Of a stretch of DNA of 64,000 bases, positions 23,824 to 38,213 are shown piece after piece. Source of the DNA: Hydractinia symbiolongicarpus (taxonomy: Eukaryota; Cnidaria; Hydrozoa; Anthoathecata; Hydractiniidae); assembly GCF_029227915.1 (NCBI RefSeq), contig NC_079887.1, forward strand, positions 1,488,001-1,552,000, written 5' to 3'. The position numbers and the translations under genes are program-made. The notes under the pieces are model-generated. The model searched no databases. It had not been told where the DNA came from and saw only the letters and a list, made by a program, of their open reading frames with translations. How positions within the stretch are numbered: position 1 is the first letter of the stretch; each line of letters starts with the position of its first letter.

Positions 23824-26800
23824 ATGAGACTTGTAGTTTTTAAAAATGTTTTCATTTTTGATGAGACGCTGAAAAAAAGAAGTTAAATCGCCGGCAAACG
23901 AAAACCCGCCATTTCCCATAAACCCCTGACTCGGCCCGTATAGTCAAAAGTATACAAAGAAATTACCCAGGGAGTTAAACTCATTTCCCGAACGATTTTT
24001 TAAATTATTTTTTTACCACTAAAACGCATGAGACTTGTAGTTTTCAAAAATGTTTTCATTTTTGATGAGACGCTGAATAAGAGAAGTTTATTCGCTGGCA
24101 AACGAAAACCTGCAATTTCCCGTAAATCCCGGACTCGGCCCGTATAGTCAAAAGTATACAAAGAAAGTACCCAGGGAGTAAACTCATTTCCCGAACGATT
24201 TTTTAAATTACTTTTTCACCACTAAAACGCATGAGACTTGTAGTTTTTAAAAATGTTTTCATTTTTGATGAGACGCTGAATAAAAGAAGTTTAATCGCCA
24301 GGAAACGAAACCTGCGATTTCCCGTAAATCCTGGACTCGGCCCGTATAGTCAAAAGTATACAAAGAAAGTACCCAGGGAGTAAACTCATTTCCCAAACGA
24401 TTTTTTAAATTATTATTTCACCACTAAAGCCCATGAGACTTGTAGTTTTTAAAAATGTTTTCATTTTTGATGAGACGCTTAATGAAAGTGGTTTAATCGC
24501 CAGCAAACGAAAACCCGCGATCTCCCGTAAATACCGGGCTTGGCCCGTATAGTCGAATGTTTACAAAGAAAGTACGCTGTGAGTAAACTCATTTCCAAAA
24601 CAATTTTTTAAATTATCTTTTCACCACTAAAACGCATGAGACTTGTAGTTTTTAAAAATGTTTTCATTTTTGATGAGACGCTGAGTAAAAGAAGTTTAAT
24701 CGCCGGCAAACGAAAACCCGCCATTTCCCGTAAACCCCGGACTCGGCCCGTATAGTCAAAAGTATACAAAGAAAGTACCCAGGGAGTAAACTCATTTTCC
24801 GAACGATTTTTTAAATTATTTTTTCACCACTAAAACGCATGAGACTTGTAGTTTTCAAAAATATTTTCATTTTTGATGAGACGCTGAATAAAAGAAGTTT
24901 ATTCGCACTCAAACGAAAATCCGCGATTTCCCGTAAATCCCGGACTCGGCCCGTATAGTCCAAAGTATACAAAGAAAGTACCCAGGGAGTAAACGAATTT
25001 TCCGAACGATTTTTTAAATTATTTTTTCACCACTAAAACGCATGAGACTTGTAGTTTTCAAAAATGTTTTCATATTTGATGAGACGCTTAATGAAAGAGG
25101 TTTAATCGCAGGCAAACGAATTCCGCGATTTCCCCTAAATCCCGGGCTTGGCCCGTATAGTCGAATGTATACAAAAAAAGTACCTAGGGAGTAAACTCAT
25201 TTCCCGAACGATTTTTTAATTTTTTTTTTCACCACTAAAACGCATGAGACTTGTAGTTTTTAAAAATGTTTTCATTTTTGATGAGACGCTGAATAAAAGA
25301 AGTTTAATCGCCGGCAAACGAAAACCTGCGATTTCCCGTAAATGCCGGACTCGGCCCGTATTGTCAAAAGTATACAAAGAAAGTACCCAAGGAGTAAACT
25401 CATTTCCCGAACGATTTTTTAAATTATTTTTTCACCACTAAAACGCATGAGACTTGTAGTTTTCAAAAATGTTTTCATTTTTGATGAGACGCTGAATAAA
25501 AGAAGTTTATTCGCCGGCAAACGAAAACCTGCGATTTCCCGTAAATCCCGGACTCGGCCCGTATAGTCAAAAGTATACAAAGAAAGTACCCAGGGAGTAA
25601 ACTCATTTCCCGCACGATTTTTTAAATTACTTTTTCACCACTAAAACGCATGAGACTTGTAGTTTTTAAAAATGTTTTCATTTTTGATGAGACGCTGAAT
25701 AAAAGAAGTTTAATCGCCGGCAAACGAAACCTGCGATTTCCCGTAAATCCTGGACTCGGCCCATATAGTCAAAAGTATACAAAGAAAGTACCCAGGGAGT
25801 AAACTCATTTTCCGAACGATTTTTTAAATTATTTTTTCACCACTAAAACGCATGAGACTTGTAGTTTTCAAAAATGTTTTCATATTTGATGAGACGCTTA
25901 ATGAAAGAGGTTTAATCGCCGGCAAACGAAATCCCGCGATTTCCCGTAAATCCCGGGCTTGGCCCGTACAGTCGAATGTATACAAAGAAAGTACCTAGGG
26001 AGTAAACTCATTTCCCGAACGATTTTTTAATTTTTTTTTTCACCACTAAAACGCATGAGACTTGTAGTTTTTAAAAAGGTTTTCATTTTTGATGAGACGC
26101 TGAATAAAAGAAGTTTAATCGCCGGCAAACGAAAACCTGCAATTTCCCGTAAATCCCGGGCTTGGCCCGTATAATCGAATGTTTACAAAGAAAGTACCCT
26201 GTGAGTAAACTCATTTCCAAAACGATTTTTTAAATTATCTTTTCACCACTAAAACGCATGAGACTTGTAGTTTTTAAAAATGTTTTCATTTTTGATGAGA
26301 CGCTGAAAAAAAGAAGTTAAATCGCCGGCAAACGAAAACCCGCCATTTCCCATAAACCCCTGACTCGGCCCGTATAGTCAAAAGTATACAAAGAAATTAC
26401 CCAGGGAGTTAAACTCATTTCCCGAACGATTTTTTAAATTATTTTTTTACCACTAAAACGCATGAGACTTGTAGTTTTCAAAAATGTTTTCATTTTTGAT
26501 GAGACGCTGAATAAAAGAAGTTTATTCGCTGGCAAACGAAAACCTGCAATTTCCCGTAAATCCCGGACTCGGCCCGTATAGTCAAAAGTATACAAAGAAA
26601 GTACCCAGGGAGTACACTCATTTCCCGAACGATTTTTTAAATTACTTTTTCACCACTAAAACGCATGAGACTTGTAGTTTTTAAAAATGTTTTCATTTTT
26701 GATGAGACGCTGAATAAAAGAAGTTTAATCGCCAGGAAACGAAACCTGCGATTTCCCGTAAATCCTGGACTCGGCCCGTATAGTCAAAAGTATACAAAGA

Positions 26801-28691
26801 AAGTACCCAGGGAGTAAACTCATTTCCCAAACGATTTTTTAAATTATTATTTCACCACTAAAGCCCATGAGACTTGTAGTTTTTAAAAATGTTTTCATTT
26901 TTGATGAGACGCTTAATGAAAGTGGTTTAATCGCCAGCAAACGAAAACCCGCGATCTCCCGTAAATACCGGGCTTGGCCCGTATAGTCGAATGTTTACAA
27001 AGAAAGTACCCTGTGAGTAAACTCATTTCCAAAACAATTTTTTAAATTATCTTTTCACCACTAAAACGCATGAGACTTGTAGTTTTTAAAAATGTTTTCA
27101 TTTTTGATGAGACGCTGAGTAAAAGAAGTTTAATCGCCGGCAAACGAAAACCCGCCATTTCCCGTAAACCCCGGACTCGGCCCGTATAGTCAAAAGTATA
27201 CAAAGAAAGTACCCAGGGAGTAAACTCATTTTCCGAACGATTTTTTAAATTATTTTTTCACCACTAAAACGCATGAGACTTGTAGTTTTCAAAAATATTT
27301 TCATTTTTGATGAGACGCTGAATAAAAGAAGTTTATTCGCACTCAAACGAAAATCCGCGATTTCCCGTAAATCCCGGACTCGGCCCGTATAGTCCAAAGT
27401 ATACAAAGAAAGTACCCAGGGAGTAAACGAATTTTCCGAACGATTTTTTAAATTATTTTTTCACCACTAAAACGCATGAGACTTGTAGTTTTCAAAAATG
27501 TTTTCATATTTGATGAGACGCTTAATGAAAGAGGTTTAATCGCAGGCAAACGAATTCCGCGATTTCCCCTAAATCCCGGGCTTGGCCCGTATAGTCGAAT
27601 GTATACAAAAAAAGTACCTAGGGAGTAAACTCATTTCCCGAACGATTTTTTAATTTTTTTTTTCACCACTAAAACGCATGAGACTTGTAGTTTTTAAAAA
27701 TGTTTTCATTTTTGATGAGACGCTGAATAAAAGAAGTTTAATCGCCGGCAAACGAAAACCTGCGATTTCCCGTAAATGCCGGACTCGGCCCGTATTGTCA
27801 AAAGTATACAAAGAAAGTACCCAAGGAGTAAACTCATTTCCCGAACGATTTTTTAAATTATTTTTTCACCACTAAAACGCATGAGACTTGTAGTTTTCAA
27901 AAATGTTTTCATTTTTGATGAGACGCTGAATAAAAGAAGTTTATTCGCCGGCAAACGAAAACCTGCGATTTCCCGTAAATCCCGGACTCGGCCCGTATAG
28001 TCAAAAGTATACAAAGAAAGTACCCAGGGAGTAAACTCATTTCCCGCACGATTTTTTAAATTACTTTTTCACCACTAAAACGCATGAGACTTGTAGTTTT
28101 TAAAAATGTTTTCATTTTTGATGAGACGCTGAATAAAAGAAGTTTAATCGCCGGCAAACGAAACCTGCGATTTACCGTAAATCCTGGACTCGGCCCATAT
28201 AGTCAAAAGTATACAAAGAAAGTACCCAGGGAGTAAACTCATTTTCCGAACGATTTTTTAAATTATTTTTTCACCACTAAAACGCATGAGACTTGTAGTT
28301 TTCAAAAATGTTTTCATATTTGATGAGACGCTTAATGAAAGAGGTTTAATCGCCGGCAAACGAAATCCCGCGATTTCCCGTAAATCCCGGGCTTGGCCCG
28401 TACAGTCGAATGTATACAAAGAAAGTACCTAGGGAGTAAACTCATTTCCCGAACGATTTTTTAATTTTTTTTTTCACCACTAAAACGCATGAGACTTGTA
28501 GTTTTTAAAAAGGTTTTCATTTTTGATGAGACGCTGAATAAAAGAAGTTTAATCGCCGGCAAACGAAAACCTGCAATTTCCCGTAAATCCCGGACTCGGC
28601 CCGTATTGTCAAAAGTATACAAAGAAAGTACCCAGAGAGTAAACTCATTTCCCGAACGATTTTTTAAATTTTTTTTTCACCACTAAAACGC
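23824..28691 (+). repeat. 12-mer HOR, 2434 bp x 2
   Basis: The order is D A G F A E B A A G B X, copies 23824-26257 and 26258-28691. Shared rare markers include GATCTCCCGTAAATACC, GAGTAAAAGAAG, GTAAACGAATTTTCC, GCAGGCAAACGAATTCCG, AAATGCCGGACTCGG and TTTCCCGCACG. The last monomer X is an A/F chimera in the first copy and a full class A in the second. Confidence 0.9.
26055..26257 (+). repeat. Chimeric A/F monomer
   Basis: It begins as class A with the rare AAAAAGGTTTTC and AACCTGCAATTTCC. It then switches at about 26159 to class F (CCCGGGCTTGG, GTTTAC, CCTGTGAG, CCAAAACG). Its HOR partner at 28489-28691 keeps the same rare start but continues as class A. Confidence 0.82.
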
Positions 28692-31318
28692 ATGAGACTT
28701 GTAGTTTTCAAAAATGTTTTCATTTTTGATGAGACGCTGAATAAAAGAAGTTTATTCGCCGGCAAACGAAAACCTGCGATTTCCCGTAAATCCCGGACTC
28801 GGCCCGTATAGTCAAAAGTATACAAAGAAAGTACCCAGGGAGTAAACTCATTTCCCGAACGATTTTTTAAATTACTTTTTCACCACTAAAACGCATGAGA
28901 CTTGTAGTTTTTAAAAATATTTTCATTTTTGATGAGACGCTGAATAAAAGAAGTTTAATCGCCGGCAAACGAAAACCTGCGATTTCCCGTAAATCCCGGA
29001 CTCGGCCCGTATAGTAAAGAAAGTACCCGGGATGTAAACTCATTTCCCGAACGATTTTTTAAAATATTTTTTCACCACTAAAACGCATGAGACTTGTAGT
29101 TTTTAAAAATGTTTTCATTTTTGATGAGACGCTGAAAAAAAGAAGTTATATCGCCGGCAAACGAAATCCCGCCATTTCCCGTAAACCCATGACTCGGCCC
29201 GTATAGTCAAAAGTATACAAAGAAATTACCCAGGGAGTAAACACATTTCCCGAACGATTTTTTAAATTATTTTTTCACCACTACAACGCATGAGACTTGT
29301 ATTTTTCAAAAATATTTTCATTTTTGATGAGACGCTGAATAAAAGAAGTTTATTCGCACTAAAACGAAAATCCGCGATTTCCCGTAAATCCCGGACTCGG
29401 CCCGTATAGTCCAAAGTATACAAAGAAAGTACCCAGGGAGTAAACGCATTTTCCGAACGATTTTTTAAATTATTTTTTCACCACTAAAACGCATGAGACT
29501 TGTAGTTTTCAAAAATGTTTTCATATTTGATGAGACGCTTAATGAAAGAGGTTTAATCGCCGGCAAACGAAATCCCGCGATTTCCCGTAAATCCCGGGCT
29601 TGGCCCGTATAGTCGAATGTATACAAAAAAAGTACCTAGGGAGTAAACTCATTTCCCGAACGATTTTTTAATTTTTTTTTTCACCACTAAAACGCATGAG
29701 ACTTGTAGTTTTTAAAAATGTTTTCATTTTTGATGAGACGCTGAATAAAAGAAGTTTAATCGCCGGCAAACGAAACCTGCGATTTCCCGTAAATCCTGGA
29801 CTCGGCCCATATAGTCAAAAGTATACAAAGAAAGTACCCAGGGAGTAAACCCATTTTCCGAACGATTTTTTAAATTATTTTTTCACCACTAAAACGCATG
29901 AGACTTGTAGTTTTCAAAAATGTTTTCATATTTGATGAGACGCTTAATGAAAGAGGTTTAATCGCCGGCAAACGAAATCCCGCGATTTCCCGTAAATCCC
30001 GGGCTTGGCCCGTACAGTCGAATGTATACAAAGAAAGTACGTAGGGAGTAAACTCATTTCCCGAACGATTTTTTAATTTTTTTTTTCACCACTAAAACGC
30101 ATGAGACTTGTAGTTTTTAAAAATGTTTTCATTTTTGATGAGACGCTGAATAAAAGAAGTTTAATCGCCGGCAAACGAAAACCTGCGATTTCCCGTAAAT
30201 CCCGGACTCGGCCCGTATTGTCAAAAGTATACAAAGAAAGTACCCAGGGAGTAAACTCATTTCCCGAACGATTTTTTAAATTATTTTTTCACCACTAAAA
30301 CGCATGAGACTTGTAGTTTTCAAAAATGTTTTCATTTTTGATGAGACGCTGAATAAAAGAAGTTTATTCGCCGGCAAACGAAAACCTGCGATTTCCCGTA
30401 AATCCCGGACTCGGCCCGTATAGTCAAAAGTATACAAAGAAAGTACCCAGGGAGTAAACTCATTTCCCGAACGATTTTTTAAATTACTTTTTCACCACTA
30501 AAACGCATGAGACTTGTAGTTTTTAAAAATGTTTTCATTTTTAATGAGACGCTGAAAAAAAGAAGTTAAATCGCCGGCAAACGAAAACCCGCCATTTCCC
30601 ATAAACCCCTGACTCGGCCCGTATAGTCAAAAGTATACAAAGAAATTACCCAGGGAGTTAAACTCATTTCCCGAACGATTTTTTAAATTATTTTTTTACC
30701 ACTAAAACGCATGAGACTTGTAGTTTTCAAAAATGTTTTCATTTTTGATGAGACGCTGAATAAAAGAAGTTTATTCGCTGGCAAACGAAAACCTGCAATT
30801 TCCCGTAAATCCCGGACTCGGCCCGTATAGTCAAAAGTATACAAAGAAAGTACCCAGGGAGTAAACTCATTTCCCGAACGATTTTTTAAATTACTTTTTC
30901 ACCACTAAAACGCATGAGACTTGTAGTTTTTAAAAATATTTTCATTTTTGATGAGACGCTGAATAAAAGAAGTTTAATCGCCGGCAAACGAAACCTGCGA
31001 TTTCCCGTAAATCCTGGACTCGGCCCGTATAGTCAAAAGTATACAAAGAAAGTACCCAGGGAGTAAACTCATTTCCCAAACGATTTTTTAAATTATTATT
31101 TCACCACTAAAGCCCATGAGACTTGTAGTTTTTAAAAATGTTTTTATTTTTGATGAGACGCTTAATGAAAGTGTTTTAATCGCCAGCAAACGAAAACCCG
31201 CGATTTCCCGTAAATCCCGGGCTTGGCCCGTATAATCGAATGTTTACAAAGAAAGTACCCTGTGAGTAAACTCATTTCCAAAACGATTTTTTAAATTATC
31301 TTTTCACCACTAAAACGC
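28692..31318 (+). repeat. Mixed satellite between HOR copies
   Basis: Class order A C D E B G B A A D A G F. The first part is a relocated copy of the 22-23.4 kb module. The last four monomers duplicate the start of the following HOR, 812 bp upstream of it. Nothing except satellite is visible. Confidence 0.8.
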
Positions 31319-33753
31319 ATGAGACTTGTAGTTTTTAAAAATGTTTTCATTTTTGATGAGACGCTGAAAAAAAGAAGTTAAATCGCCGGCAAACGAAAAC
31401 CCGCCATTTCCCATAAACCCCTGACTCGGCCCGTATAGTCAAAAGTATACAAAGAAATTACCCAGGGAGTTAAACTCATTTCCCGAACGATTTTTTAAAT
31501 TATTTTTTTACCACTAAAACGCATGAGACTTGTAGTTTTCAAAAATGTTTTCATTTTTGATGAGACGCTGAATAAAAGAAGTTTATTCGCTGGCAAACGA
31601 AAACCTGCAATTTCCCGTAAATCCCGGACTCGGCCCGTATAGTCAAAAGTATACAAAGAAAGTACCCAGGGAGTAAACTCATTTCCCGAACGATTTTTTA
31701 AATTACTTTTTCACCACTAAAACGCATGAGACTTGTAGTTTTTAAAAATGTTTTCATTTTTGATGAGACGCTGAATAAAAGAAGTTTAATCGCCAGGAAA
31801 CGAAACCTGCGATTTCCCGTAAATCCTGGACTCGGCCCGTATAGTCAAAAGTATACAAAGAAAGTACCCAGGGAGTAAACTCATTTCCCAAACGATTTTT
31901 TAAATTATTATTTCACCACTAAAGCCCATGAGACTTGTAGTTTTTAAAAATGTTTTCATTTTTGATGAGACGCTTAATGAAAGTGGTTTAATCGCCAGCA
32001 AACGAAAACCCGCGATCTCCCGTAAATACCGGGCTTGGCCCGTATAGTCGAATGTTTACAAAGAAAGTACCCTGTGAGTAAACTCATTTCCAAAACAATT
32101 TTTTAAATTATCTTTTCACCACTAAAACGCATGAGACTTGTAGTTTTTAAAAATGTTTTCATTTTTGATGAGACGCTGAGTAAAAGAAGTTTAATCGCCG
32201 GCAAACGAAAACCCGCCATTTCCCGTAAACCCCGGACTCGGCCCGTATAGTCAAAAGTATACAAAGAAAGTACCCAGGGAGTAAAGTCATTTTCCGAACG
32301 ATTTTTTAAATTATTTTTTCACCACTAAAACGCATGAGACTTGTAGTTTTCAAAAATATTTTCATTTTTGATGAGACGCTGAATAAAAGAAGTTTATTCG
32401 CACTCAAACGAAAATCCGCGATTTCCCGTAAATCCCGGACTCGGCCCGTATAGTCCAAAGTATACAAAGAAAGTACCCAGGGAGTAAACGCATTTTCCGA
32501 ACGATTTTTTAAATTATTTTTTCACCACTAAAACGCATGAGACTTGTAGTTTTCAAAAATGTTTTCATATTTGATGAGACGCTTAATGAAAGAGGTTTAA
32601 TCGCAGGCAAACGAAATCCCGCGATTTCCCCTAAATCCCGGGCTTGGCCCGTATAGTCGAATGTATACAAAAAAAGTACCTAGGGAGTAAACTCATTTCC
32701 CGAACGATTTTTTAATTTTTTTTTTCGTCACTAAAACGCATGAGACTTGTAGTTTTTAAAAATGTTTTCATTTTTGATGAGACGCTGAATAAAAGAAGTT
32801 TAATCGCCGGCAAACGAAAACCTGCGATTTCCCGTAAATGCCGGACTCGGCCCGCATTGTCAAAAGTATACAAAGAAAGTACCCAAGGAGTAAACTCATT
32901 TCCCGAACGATTTTTTAAATTATTTTTTCACCACTAAAACGCATGAGACTTGTAGTTTTCAAAAATGTTTTCATTTTTGATGAGACGCTGAATAAAAGAA
33001 GTTTATTCGCCGGCAAACGAAAACCTGCGATTTCCCGTAAATCCCGGACTCGGCCCGTATAGTCAAAAGTATACAAAGAAAGTACCCAGGGAGTAAACTC
33101 ATTTCCCGCACGATTTTTTAAATTACTTTTTCACCACTAAAACGCATGAGACTTGTAGTTTTTAAAAATGTTTTCATTTTTGATGAGACGCTGAATAAAA
33201 GAAGTTTAATCGCCGGCAAACGAAACCTGCGATTTCCCGTAAATCCTGGACTCGGCCCATATAGTCAAAAGTATACAAAGAAAGTACCCAGGGAGTAAAC
33301 TCATTTTCCGAACGATTTTTTAAATTATTTTTTCACCACTAAAACGCATGAGACTTGTAGTTTTCAAAAATGTTTTCATATTTGATGAGACGCTTAATGA
33401 AAGAGGTTTAATCGCCGGCAAACGAAATCCCGCGATTTCCCGTAAATCCCGGGCTTGGCCCGTACAGTCGAATGTATACAAAGAAAGTACCTAGGGAGTA
33501 AACTCATTTCCCGAACGATTTTTAAAATTTTTTTTTCACCACTAAAACGCATGAGACTTGTAGTTTTTAAAAATGTTTTCATTTTTGATGAGACGCTGAA
33601 TAAAAGAAGTTTAATCGCCGGCAAACGAAAACCTGCGATTTCCCGTAAATCCCGGACTCGGCCCGTATTGTCAAAAGTATACAAAGAAAGTACACAGGGA
33701 GTAAACTCATTTCCCGAACGATTTTTTAATTTTTTTTTTCACCACTAAAACGC
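31319..33753 (+). repeat. Third copy of the 2434-bp 12-mer HOR
   Basis: The order D A G F A E B A A G B A again runs for 12 monomers, displaced by about 5061 bp from the copy at 26258, with the same rare markers (AAATGCCGGACTCGG, GCAGGCAAACG, TTTCCCGCACG). Some markers differ: GTAAACGCATTTTCC and GAAATCCCG here, against GTAAACGAATTTTCC and GAATTCCG in the tandem pair. This copy therefore either predates those changes or lies outside the latest homogenisation. It is preceded by an extra D A G F block at 30507-31318. Confidence 0.85.
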
Positions 33754-36700
33754 ATGAGACTTGTAGTTTTTAAAAATGTTTTCATTTTTGATGAGACGCT
33801 GAATAAAAGAAGTTTAATCGCCGGCAAACGAAAACCTGCGATTTCCCGTAAATCCCGGACTCGGCCCGTATTGTCAAAAGTATACAAAGAAAGTACCCAG
33901 GGAGTAAACTCATTTCCCGAACGATTTTTTAAATTATTTTTTCACCACTAAAACGCATGAGACTTGTAGTTTTCAAAAATGTTTTCATTTTTGATGAGAC
34001 GCTGAATAAAAGAAGTTTATTCACCGGCAAACGAAAACCTGCGATTTCCCGTAAATCCCGGACTCGGCCCGTATAGTCAAAAGTATACAAAGAAAGTACC
34101 CAGGGAGTAAACTCATTTCCCGAACGATTTTTTAAATTACTTTTTCACCACTAAAACGCATGAGACTTGTAGTTTTTAAAAATATTTTCATTTTTGATGA
34201 GACGCTGAATAAAAGAAGTTTAATCGCCGGCAAACGAAACCTGCGATTTCCCGTAAATCCTGGACTCGGCCCGTATAGTCAAAAGTATACAAAGAAAGTA
34301 CCCAAGGAGTAAACTCATTTCCCGAACGATTTTTTAAATTATTTTTTCACCACTAAAACGCATGAGACTTGTAGTTTTCAAAAATGTTTTCATTTTTGAT
34401 GAGACGCTGAATAAAAGAAGTTTATTCGCCGGCAAACGAAAACCTGCGATTTCTCGTAAATCCCGGACTCGGCCCGTATAGTCAAAAGTATACAAAGAAA
34501 GTACCCAGGGAGTAAACTCATTTCCCGCACGATTTTTTAAATTACTTTTTCACCACTAAAACGCATGAGACTTGTAGTTTTTAAAGATGTTTTCATTTTT
34601 GATGAGACGCTGAATAAAAGAAGTTTAATCGCCGGCAAACGAAACCTGCGATTTCCCGTAAATCCTGGACTCGGCCCATATAGTCAAAAGTATACAAAGA
34701 AAGTACCCAGGGAGTAAACTCATTTTCCGAACGATTTTTTAATATATTTTTTCACCACTAAAACGCATGAGACTTGTAGTTTTCAAAAATGTTTTCATAT
34801 TTGATGAGACGCTTAATGAAAGAGGTTTAATCGCCGGCAAACGAAATCCCGCGATTTCCCGTAAATCCCGGGCTTGGCCCGTACAGTCGAATGTATACAA
34901 AGAAAGTACCTAGGGAGTAAACTCATTTCCCGAACGATTTTTTAATTTTTTTTTTCACCACTAAAACGCATGAGACTTGTAGTTTTTAAAAATGTTTTCA
35001 TTTTTGATGAGACGCTGAATAAAAGAAGTTTAATCGCCGGCAAACGAAAACCTGCGATTTCCCGTAAATCCCGGACTCGGCCCGTATTGTCAAAAGTATA
35101 CAAAGAAAGTACCCAGGGAGTAAACTCATTTCCCGAACAATTTTTTAATATATTTTTTCACCACTAAAACGCATGAGACTTGTAGTTTTCAAAAATGTTT
35201 TCATTTTTGATGAGACGCTGAATAAAAGAAGTTTATTCGCCGGCAAACGAAAACCTGCGATTTCCCTAAAATCCCGGACTCGGCCCGTATAGTCAAAAGT
35301 ATACAAAGAAAGTACCCAGGGAGTAAACTCATTTCCCGAACGATTTTTTAAATTACTTTTTCACCACTAAAACGCATGAGACTTGTAGTTTTTAAAAATA
35401 TTTTCATTTTTGATGAGACGCTGAATAAAAGAAGTTTAATCGCCGGCAAACGAAACCTGCGATTTCCCGTAAATCCTGGACTCGGCCCGTATAGTCAAAA
35501 GTATACAAAGAAAGTACCCAGGGAGTAAACTCATTTCCCAAACGATTTTTTAAATTATTATTTCACCACTAAAGCCCATGAGACTTGTAGTTTTTAAAAA
35601 TGTTTTTATTTTTGATGAAACGCTTAATGAAAGTGGTTTAATCGCCAGCAAACGAAAACCCGCGATTTCCCGTAAATCCCGGGCTTGGCCCGTATAGTCG
35701 AATGTTTACAAAGAAAGTACCCTGTGAGTAAACTCATTTCCAAAACGATTTTTTAAATTATCTTTTCACCACTAAAAGGCATGAGACTTGTAGTTTTTAA
35801 AAATGTTTTCATTTTTGATGAGACGCTGAAAAAAAGAAGTTAAATCGCCGGCAAACGAAAACCCGCCATTTCCCATAAACCCCTGACTCGGCCCGTATAG
35901 TCAAAAGTATACAAAGAAATTACCCAGGGAGTTAAACTCATTTCCCGAACGATTTTTTAAATTATTTTTTCACCACTAAAACGCATGAGACTTGTAGTTT
36001 TCAAAAATGTTTTCATTTTTGATGAGACGCTGAATAAAAGAAGTTTATTCGCCGGCAAACGAAAACCTGCAATTTCCCGTAAATCCCGGACTCGGCCCGT
36101 ATAGTCAAAAGTATACAAAGAAAGTATCCAGGGAGTAAACTCATTTCCCGAACGATTTTTTAAATTACTTTTTCACCACTAAAACGCATGAGACTTGTAG
36201 TTTTTAAAAATGTTTTCATTTTTGATGAGACGCTGAATAAAAGAAGTTTAATCGCCAGGAAACGAAACCTGCGATTTCCCGTAAATCCTGGACTCGGCCC
36301 GTATAGTCAAAAGTATACAAAGAAAGTACCCAGGGAGTAAACTCATTTCCCAAACGATTTTTTAAATTATTATTTCACCACTAAAGCCCATGAGACTTGT
36401 AGTTTTTAAAAATGTTTTCATTTTTGATGAGACGCTTAATGAAAGTGGTTTAATCGCCAGCAAACGAAAACCCGCGATCTCCCGTAAATACCGGGCTTGG
36501 CCCGTATAGTCCAATGTTTACAAAGAAAGTACCCTTTGAGTAAACTCATTTCCAAAACAATTTTTTAAATTATCTTTTCACCACTAAAACGCATGAGACT
36601 TGTAGTTTTTAAAAATGTTTTCATTTTTGATGAGACGCTGAGTAAAAGAAGTTTAATCGCCGGCAAACGAAAACCCGCCATTTCCCGTAAACCCCGGACT

Positions 36701-38213
36701 CGGCCCGTATAGTCAAAAGTATACAAAGAAAGTACCCAGGGAGTAAACTCATTTTCCGAACGATTTTTTAAATTATTTTTTCACCACTAAAACGCATGAG
36801 ACTTGTAGTTTTTAAAAATGTTTTCATTTTTGATGAGACGCTTAATGAAAGTTGTTTAATCGCCAGCAAACGAAATCCCGCGATTTCCCGTAAATCCCGG
36901 GCTTGGCCGTACAGTCGAATGTATACAAAGAAAGTACCTAGGGAGTAAACTCATTTCCCGAACGATTTTTAATTTTTTTTTTCACCACTAAAACGCATGA
37001 GACTTGTAGTTTTTAAAAATGTTTTCATTTTTGATGAGACGCTGAATAAAAGAAGTTTAATCGCCGGCAAACGAAAACCTGCGATTTCCCGTAAATCCTG
37101 GACTCGGCCCGTATAGTCAAAAGTATACAAAGAAAGTACCCAGGGAGTAAACTCATTTCCAGAACGATTTTTTAAATTATTATTTCACCACTAAAACGCA
37201 TGAGACTTGTAGTTTTTAAAAATGTTTTTATTTTTGATGAGACGCTTAATGAAAGTGGTTTAATCGCCAGCAAACGAAAACCCGCGATTTCCCGTAAGTC
37301 CCGGGCTTGGCCCGTATAGTCGAATGTTTACAAAGAAAGTACCCTGTGAGTAAACTCATTTCCAAAACGATTTTTTAAATTATCTTTTCACCACTAAAAC
37401 GCATGAGACTATTAGTTTTTAAAAATGTTTTCATTTTTGATGAGACGCTGAATAAAAGAAGTTTAATCGCCGGCAAACGAAACCTGCGATTTCCCGTAAA
37501 TCCTGGACTCGGCCCGTATAGTCAAAAGTATACAAAGAAAGTACCCAGGGAGTAAACTCATTTCCCAAACGATTTTTTAAATTATTATTTCACCTCTAAA
37601 GCCCATGAGACTTGTAGTTTTTAAAAATGTTTTCATTTTTGATGAGACGCTTAATGAAAGTGGTTTAATCGCCAGCAAACGAAAACCCGCGATCTCCCGT
37701 AAATACCGGGCTTGGCCCGTATAGTCGAATGTTTACAAAGAAAGTACCCTGTGAGTAAACTCATTTCCAAAACAATTTTTTAAATTATCTTTTCACCACT
37801 AAAACGCATGAGACTTGTAGTTTTTAAAAATGTTTTCATTTTTGATGAGACGCTGAGTAAAAGAAGTTTAATCGCCGGCAAACGAAAACCCGCCATTTCC
37901 CGTAAACCCCGGACTCGGCCCGTATAGTCAAAAGTATACAAAGAAAGTACCCAGGGAGTAAACTCATTTTCCGAACGATTTTTTAAATTATTTTTTCACC
38001 ACTAAAACGCATGAGACTTGTAGTTTTTAAAAATGTTTTCATTTTTGATGAGACGCTTAATGAAAGTTGTTTAATCGCCAGCAAACGAAAACCCGCGATT
38101 TCCCGTAAATCCCGGACTCAGCCCGTATAGTCCAAAGTATACAAAGAAAGTACCCAGGGAGTAAACTCATTTTCCGAACGATTTTTTAAATTATTTTTTC
38201 ACCACTAAAACGC
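33754..38213 (+). repeat. Mixed, recombined satellite
   Basis: A, G, B, F and D monomers without a simple tandem HOR. It includes a five-monomer partial copy (D A G F A, 35781-36795) of the 12-mer HOR, which ends in an F/B chimera at 36796 and is followed by shuffled G, F and A units. The single-base loss CTTGGCCGTACAG first appears at about 36904 and again in every B monomer of the 38-46 kb blocks. Confidence 0.78.
38011..38213 (+). repeat. Chimeric F/E monomer
   Basis: The first half is class F (GCTTAATGAAAG, ATCGCCAGC) and the second half is class E (GTATAGTCCAAAG, CATTTTCCGAACG), joined within the GC-rich centre. Two further copies lie at 43060-43262 and 44883-45085. All three share GGACTCAGCCCG, so they descend from one exchange. 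Confidence 0.8.

Noticed and set aside
33455-33748. 97-codon plus-strand frame overlapping a 96-codon minus-strand frame
   Set aside because: Produced by a local base change in the B-class T tract (TTTTTAAAATTTTTTTTTC) that joins two monomer frames. Both strands are open at once, which points to composition and repeat phase rather than genes.
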